Assembly: GCF_014200455.1 (NCBI RefSeq)
Contig: NZ_JACHBW010000004.1
Coordinates: forward strand, 357,486-421,485
DNA length: 64,000 nt
Reading direction: 5' to 3'
Source: Paraburkholderia bannensis
Lineage (GTDB): Bacteria; Pseudomonadota; Gammaproteobacteria; Burkholderiales; Burkholderiaceae
The notes under the pieces: generated by a model
The model's database searches: none
Seen by the model: only the letters and a program-made list of their open reading frames with translations
What the model was told of the DNA's origin: nothing
Position numbers and translations under genes: made by a program
In this document: positions 61,350 to 64,000 of the stretch, piece after piece
How positions within the stretch are numbered: the first letter of the stretch is position 1
Layout of the letters: every line of letters starts with the position of its first letter

Positions 61350-62783
61350 TCAGTCGCCCGTCAACGCGCTCCGTACGCCGGCGCCGTAAGCGGGATCAAT
61401 CTGCTCGAACTGCGCCACAATTCGATCAACGATGTCTTGTGGAACGCCGCTCATCGCTCGTGCGATATTGCTGAAGAGGCGCGAGCGCTGGGCTGCGTCG
61501 AACAACCGGAACAACGCTCGAGGTTGACTGTAGTAATCGTCATCTTCGCGATGATCGTAGTGATCAACGGCGCCCGCGGCGAGCGGAGGCTCACCGGCGT
61601 CGGGACGTTGAACGAAATCGCCGAAGCGGCTCGGCTCGTAGTTCACGTTGCCGCCGAGATTGCCGTCGGTACGCATCGCGCCGTCACGGTGGTATGAATG
61701 GAACGGGCAGCGCGGCGCATTCACGGGAATCTGGTGATGGTTCACGCCGAGACGGTAACGCTGCGTGTCGCCGTACGAGAATAGGCGGCCCTGCAACAGT
61801 CGGTCGGGGGAGAAGCTGATGCCAGGCACCACGTTCGCCGGCGTGAATGCAGCCTGCTCCACGTCGGCGAAATAGTTCTCTGGATTGCGGTTCAGCTCGA
61901 TCGTGCCCACGTCGATCAACGGATAATCCTTGTGCGGCCACACCTTCGTGATGTCGAACGGGTTATACGGTACCTTCGCGGCATCGGCTTCCGGCATCAC
62001 TTGTACGCGAAAATGCCATTTCGGAAAATTGCCCTTCTCGATTTCGTTGTAAAGATCCCGCTGCGCCGACTCGCGGTCCTGCGCCACCACCTGCGCGGCT
62101 TCTGCGTCGGTGTAGTTCTCCACGCCCTGTGCCGATTTGAAATGGAACTTCACATAGAAGCGCTCGTTGTGCACATTGATGAACGAGAACGTGTGCGAAC
62201 CGAAACCGTGCTGCTGGCGATAGTTCTTCGGGATGCCGCGATCGCTCATAAGGATCGTCACCTGATGTAGCGACTCCGGATGGCGCGACCAGAAGTCCCA
62301 CGCAGCCACGTTGCTGCGCATGTTGGTGCGCGGATCGCGTTTTTGCGTGTGAATGAAGTCCGGGAACTTCAGTGGATCGCGGACAAAGAACACCGGCGTA
62401 TTGTTGCCGACAACGTCCCAGTTGCCTTCTTCCGTGTAGAACTTGATCGAGAAGCCCCGCACATCGCGCTCGGCATCGGCAGCGCCGCGCTCTCCAGCAA
62501 CCGTCGAGAAGCGCATGAAGATCGGCGTCTCTTTGCCCACTTCGCTGAAGACCTTGGCCTTCGTGAATTGCGAAACGTCGTGGGTGATCTTCAGGGTTCC
62601 GAATGCTCCCGATCCCTTCGCGTGTACGCGGCGCTCCGGGATGACCTCACGGTCGAAGTGAGCAAGCTTTTCGAGCAGCCATACATCCTGGAGCATCACA
62701 GGGCCCCGCGTTCCCGCCGTCTGCGAGTTCTGGTTGTCGACGACCGGAGCGCCGGCACCATTGGTTAGTGTTTTATCCGTCAT
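61350..62783 (-). CDS. katA: Catalase, monofunctional heme (clade 3-like)
   Basis: A 477-residue small-subunit catalase. Conserved features are [37 protein letters not shown] in outline, with the catalytic His in [36 protein letters not shown] with the catalytic Asn, and the heme tyrosine region [14 protein letters not shown]. It decomposes hydrogen peroxide. It is first of a leftward pair with the flavoprotein at 59906, and the hydrolase at 62851 precedes it by 67 bases. The gene is more GC-rich than the neighbours of the island, so it may come from the host background. Confidence 0.93.
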   Translation of the reverse strand: MTDKTLTNGAGAPVVDNQNSQTAGTRGPVMLQDVWLLEKLAHFDREVIPERRVHAKGSGAFGTLKITHDVSQFTKAKVFSEVGKETPIFMRFSTVAGERGAADAERDVRGFSIKFYTEEGNWDVVGNNTPVFFVRDPLKFPDFIHTQKRDPRTNMRSNVAAWDFWSRHPESLHQVTILMSDRGIPKNYRQQHGFGSHTFSFINVHNERFYVKFHFKSAQGVENYTDAEAAQVVAQDRESAQRDLYNEIEKGNFPKWHFRVQVMPEADAAKVPYNPFDITKVWPHKDYPLIDVGTIELNRNPENYFADVEQAAFTPANVVPGISFSPDRLLQGRLFSYGDTQRYRLGVNHHQIPVNAPRCPFHSYHRDGAMRTDGNLGGNVNYEPSRFGDFVQRPDAGEPPLAAGAVDHYDHREDDDYYSQPRALFRLFDAAQRSRLFSNIARAMSGVPQDIVDRIVAQFEQIDPAYGAGVRSALTGD

Positions 62784-62850
62784 TTGGTTTCAACTTTGCA
62801 TTTGTAGGGCCAGCGAGCCAGAATCCCGCTGGTTCGCGCGACTGCGCGCG

Positions 62851-63657
62851 TTATTCCGTGAAATTGACAGGCGTCCCAAGTCCGAAGCTGATCACATATT
62901 CGAGTGCTTTTGGATCGCTGGGTAAATCGAAGTGCCCAACACCAGGGAGCGGCTTCCAGACCACCGTCGGCCACATAGCGGCCACGGCCTCGGATTGGGT
63001 GTATGGAATAATTTGATCGTCGGTGCCATGCAGGAGAAGCGCTGGCTGCAACAGTTCCGCGACCTGCCCTTCAAAGCTGATCTCGTCAGGATGGGTTCCT
63101 GTCATCGTGAAGAGCTGGTCAAGCCATTGAGCAACCGATGACGCTGGAAGTCCTGCCTTGACTGCGAAACGCCTCGCAAAATGGCCGTAATGCATCGGTG
63201 GCGCCAGTGCGGCGATGCGGTCGACCTTAAGTTGCTGTCCCAGCGCATGCACGACACTGGCGCCACCATATGAATGCCCAATTGCGTAAGAAAACGGGCC
63301 GACAAGCGCCTGAACCGCGGTGAGCGTAGACGCGGCAAGAGGCAGGCTTAGATGAGCGCCGCTCGAATATCCGTGTCCGGGCAAGTCAGGCATCCAGACT
63401 TCGAAACCCGCACTTACAAGAGCGCCTGACAGAGTGTCCAATTCTGCTGCCTGACTTTGCCAACCATGTACAAGCAGCGCCGGCTTGCCCTTGCCGCGGC
63501 GATGGACCCGAACCTCAACCTCAGGCCCGTCCAGCCAATCCAGAGGCGCGTGGACCTTAAGTGTGAAGGTGTCGACGTCCGGAGCAACTCTCCCGGGCGA
63601 CTTGCGTTTCACGGCCATAAAGAGGCGCGCCAGCTCTTCGAGCAGCGCTTGCGACAT
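62851..63657 (-). CDS. Alpha/beta hydrolase
   Basis: A 268-residue alpha/beta hydrolase with HGWQSQ at the oxyanion site (LLVHGWQSQ), the nucleophile elbow IGHSYGGASV, the acid in HGTDDQIIPY and the His in GVGHFDLP. A 45-residue N-terminal extension precedes the fold. The start at 63657 (MSQALLEELARLF) is chosen for the GGAAG upstream; an in-frame codon at 63696 is weaker. It may be co-transcribed with the catalase. Its substrate is unknown, and it is not a close match to the hydrolases at 51001 and 54496. Confidence 0.87.
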   Translation of the reverse strand: MSQALLEELARLFMAVKRKSPGRVAPDVDTFTLKVHAPLDWLDGPEVEVRVHRRGKGKPALLVHGWQSQAAELDTLSGALVSAGFEVWMPDLPGHGYSSGAHLSLPLAASTLTAVQALVGPFSYAIGHSYGGASVVHALGQQLKVDRIAALAPPMHYGHFARRFAVKAGLPASSVAQWLDQLFTMTGTHPDEISFEGQVAELLQPALLLHGTDDQIIPYTQSEAVAAMWPTVVWKPLPGVGHFDLPSDPKALEYVISFGLGTPVNFTE

Positions 63658-63905
63658 GCTGCTTCCAGCGAACTCATTGTGACTCACGGCGCCCAATCTC
63701 CTCTGCGCGAATGAGATATCCGACGAGACCGTTTGGGGACATTCCCAAACGGACCGGCCCGAAATGGTCGCGACTCACGATGTTCGTGCGTGCTATGTGC
63801 ATCCGCGGCGTGAGCGCGCCTTACCTGCCCCTCCATTCAAAAGCATGCCGTCCAGTCATCCGCTCCACTTCCATCATGCAGCTCACGGGAGACAACTGGT
63901 CGGGG

Positions 63906-64000
63906 TGAACCGCCCCGGGTTTTGTGGAGGCTCCAACTCTTGAGAGAATGGAGCCATGAACAAGAAGGTAACCAAGTTTTCCCCGGAAGTCCGAGAGCGC
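63906..64000 (+). mobile_element. Left end of an IS3-family insertion sequence (cut by window edge)
   Basis: A TGAACCGCCCCGGG-type end begins at 63906, followed by the start of a transposase gene at 63956. The terminal pattern and the product start (MNKKVTKFSPEVRER) match first-ORF transposases of IS3-family elements. The rest of the element is outside the window. Confidence 0.7.
63956..64000 (+). CDS. IS3-family transposase, first ORF, N-terminal 15 residues
   Basis: Only the first 15 residues are seen: MNKKVTKFSPEVRER. This is the usual start of an IS3-family OrfA, whose HTH domain binds the element ends; in such elements a frameshift yields the OrfAB fusion. A GGAG site precedes the ATG at 63956. 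The window ends inside the gene. Confidence 0.7.
   Translation, partial: MNKKVTKFSPEVRER

Noticed and set aside
63711..63908. 65-codon rightward frame before the IS3 end
   Set aside because: It has no domain or good start site and runs into the IS end; a chance frame is more likely.

Overview
The window is GC-rich DNA from a beta-proteobacterium, most likely a member of Burkholderia sensu lato (Burkholderia, Paraburkholderia or Caballeronia). The evidence is the ceoR/llpE/ceoA/ceoB/opcM-type efflux locus, the liu leucine-degradation operon beside a TetR regulator, flhDC, DUF4148 and DUF2891 genes and the GC-rich codon usage. No rRNA, tRNA or CRISPR array was recognised by eye. Genes cover most of the window.

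From 1 to 10.3 kb: the start of an aldehyde dehydrogenase, a CDP-diacylglycerol pyrophosphatase, a MarR regulator divergent from an AhpD-like CxxC protein with a perfect operator-like dyad between them, and the leftward operon liuA-liuB-liuC-liuD (isovaleryl-CoA to 3-hydroxy-3-methylglutaryl-CoA). Upstream lie a LiuR-box-like palindrome and a divergent TetR gene. The HMG-CoA lyase gene often found in such operons is absent. A DUF2891 gene follows. From 10.3 to 15 kb is a leftward chemosensory set (soluble PAS-PAS receptor, cheR, cheD, a triple-CheW protein) without cheA, cheY or cheB.

From 15 to 28 kb: small exported proteins, a 1077-residue class A penicillin-binding protein, a lipoprotein, a response regulator with a degenerate phosphoacceptor pocket, two MFS transporters, a DoxX protein, small proteins of unknown role and an XRE/MmyB-type regulator. 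From 28 to 31.5 kb: a frameshifted universal-stress-protein remnant, a long AT-richer leader with a perfect 25-bp dyad, flhD and flhC, and a convergent Nramp manganese transporter. From 31.5 to 41.2 kb: a DszC/SfnB-like flavin monooxygenase and the complete RND efflux locus with its divergent LysR regulator. From 41.4 to 47.5 kb: a DUF4148 protein, a 23-codon mini-ORF, a trimeric autotransporter, and a tightly packed leftward string (M14 peptidase, alpha/beta hydrolase, selD, cation diffusion facilitator).

From 47.6 kb to the right end the DNA looks different. Base composition is visibly less GC-rich, decayed genes are present (47.6-49.4 kb), and the window ends in the left end of an IS3-family element. 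This accessory region carries a GlxA-type AraC regulator divergent from a seven-gene operon (50.5-56.4 kb). The operon is built of duplicated parts: two paralogous alpha/beta hydrolases of 284 residues, two paralogous 239-residue proteins of unknown function, two MDR-type oxidoreductases, and a truncated SDR-like protein. It is followed by a cyclic-nucleotide-domain/thioredoxin-reductase-like fusion without the redox CxxC, a secreted Yellow/MRJP-like protein, a mercuric-reductase-like flavoprotein, a catalase and another alpha/beta hydrolase. The whole suggests a detoxification or catabolic and oxidative-stress island; its operon is the best candidate here for an undescribed system.
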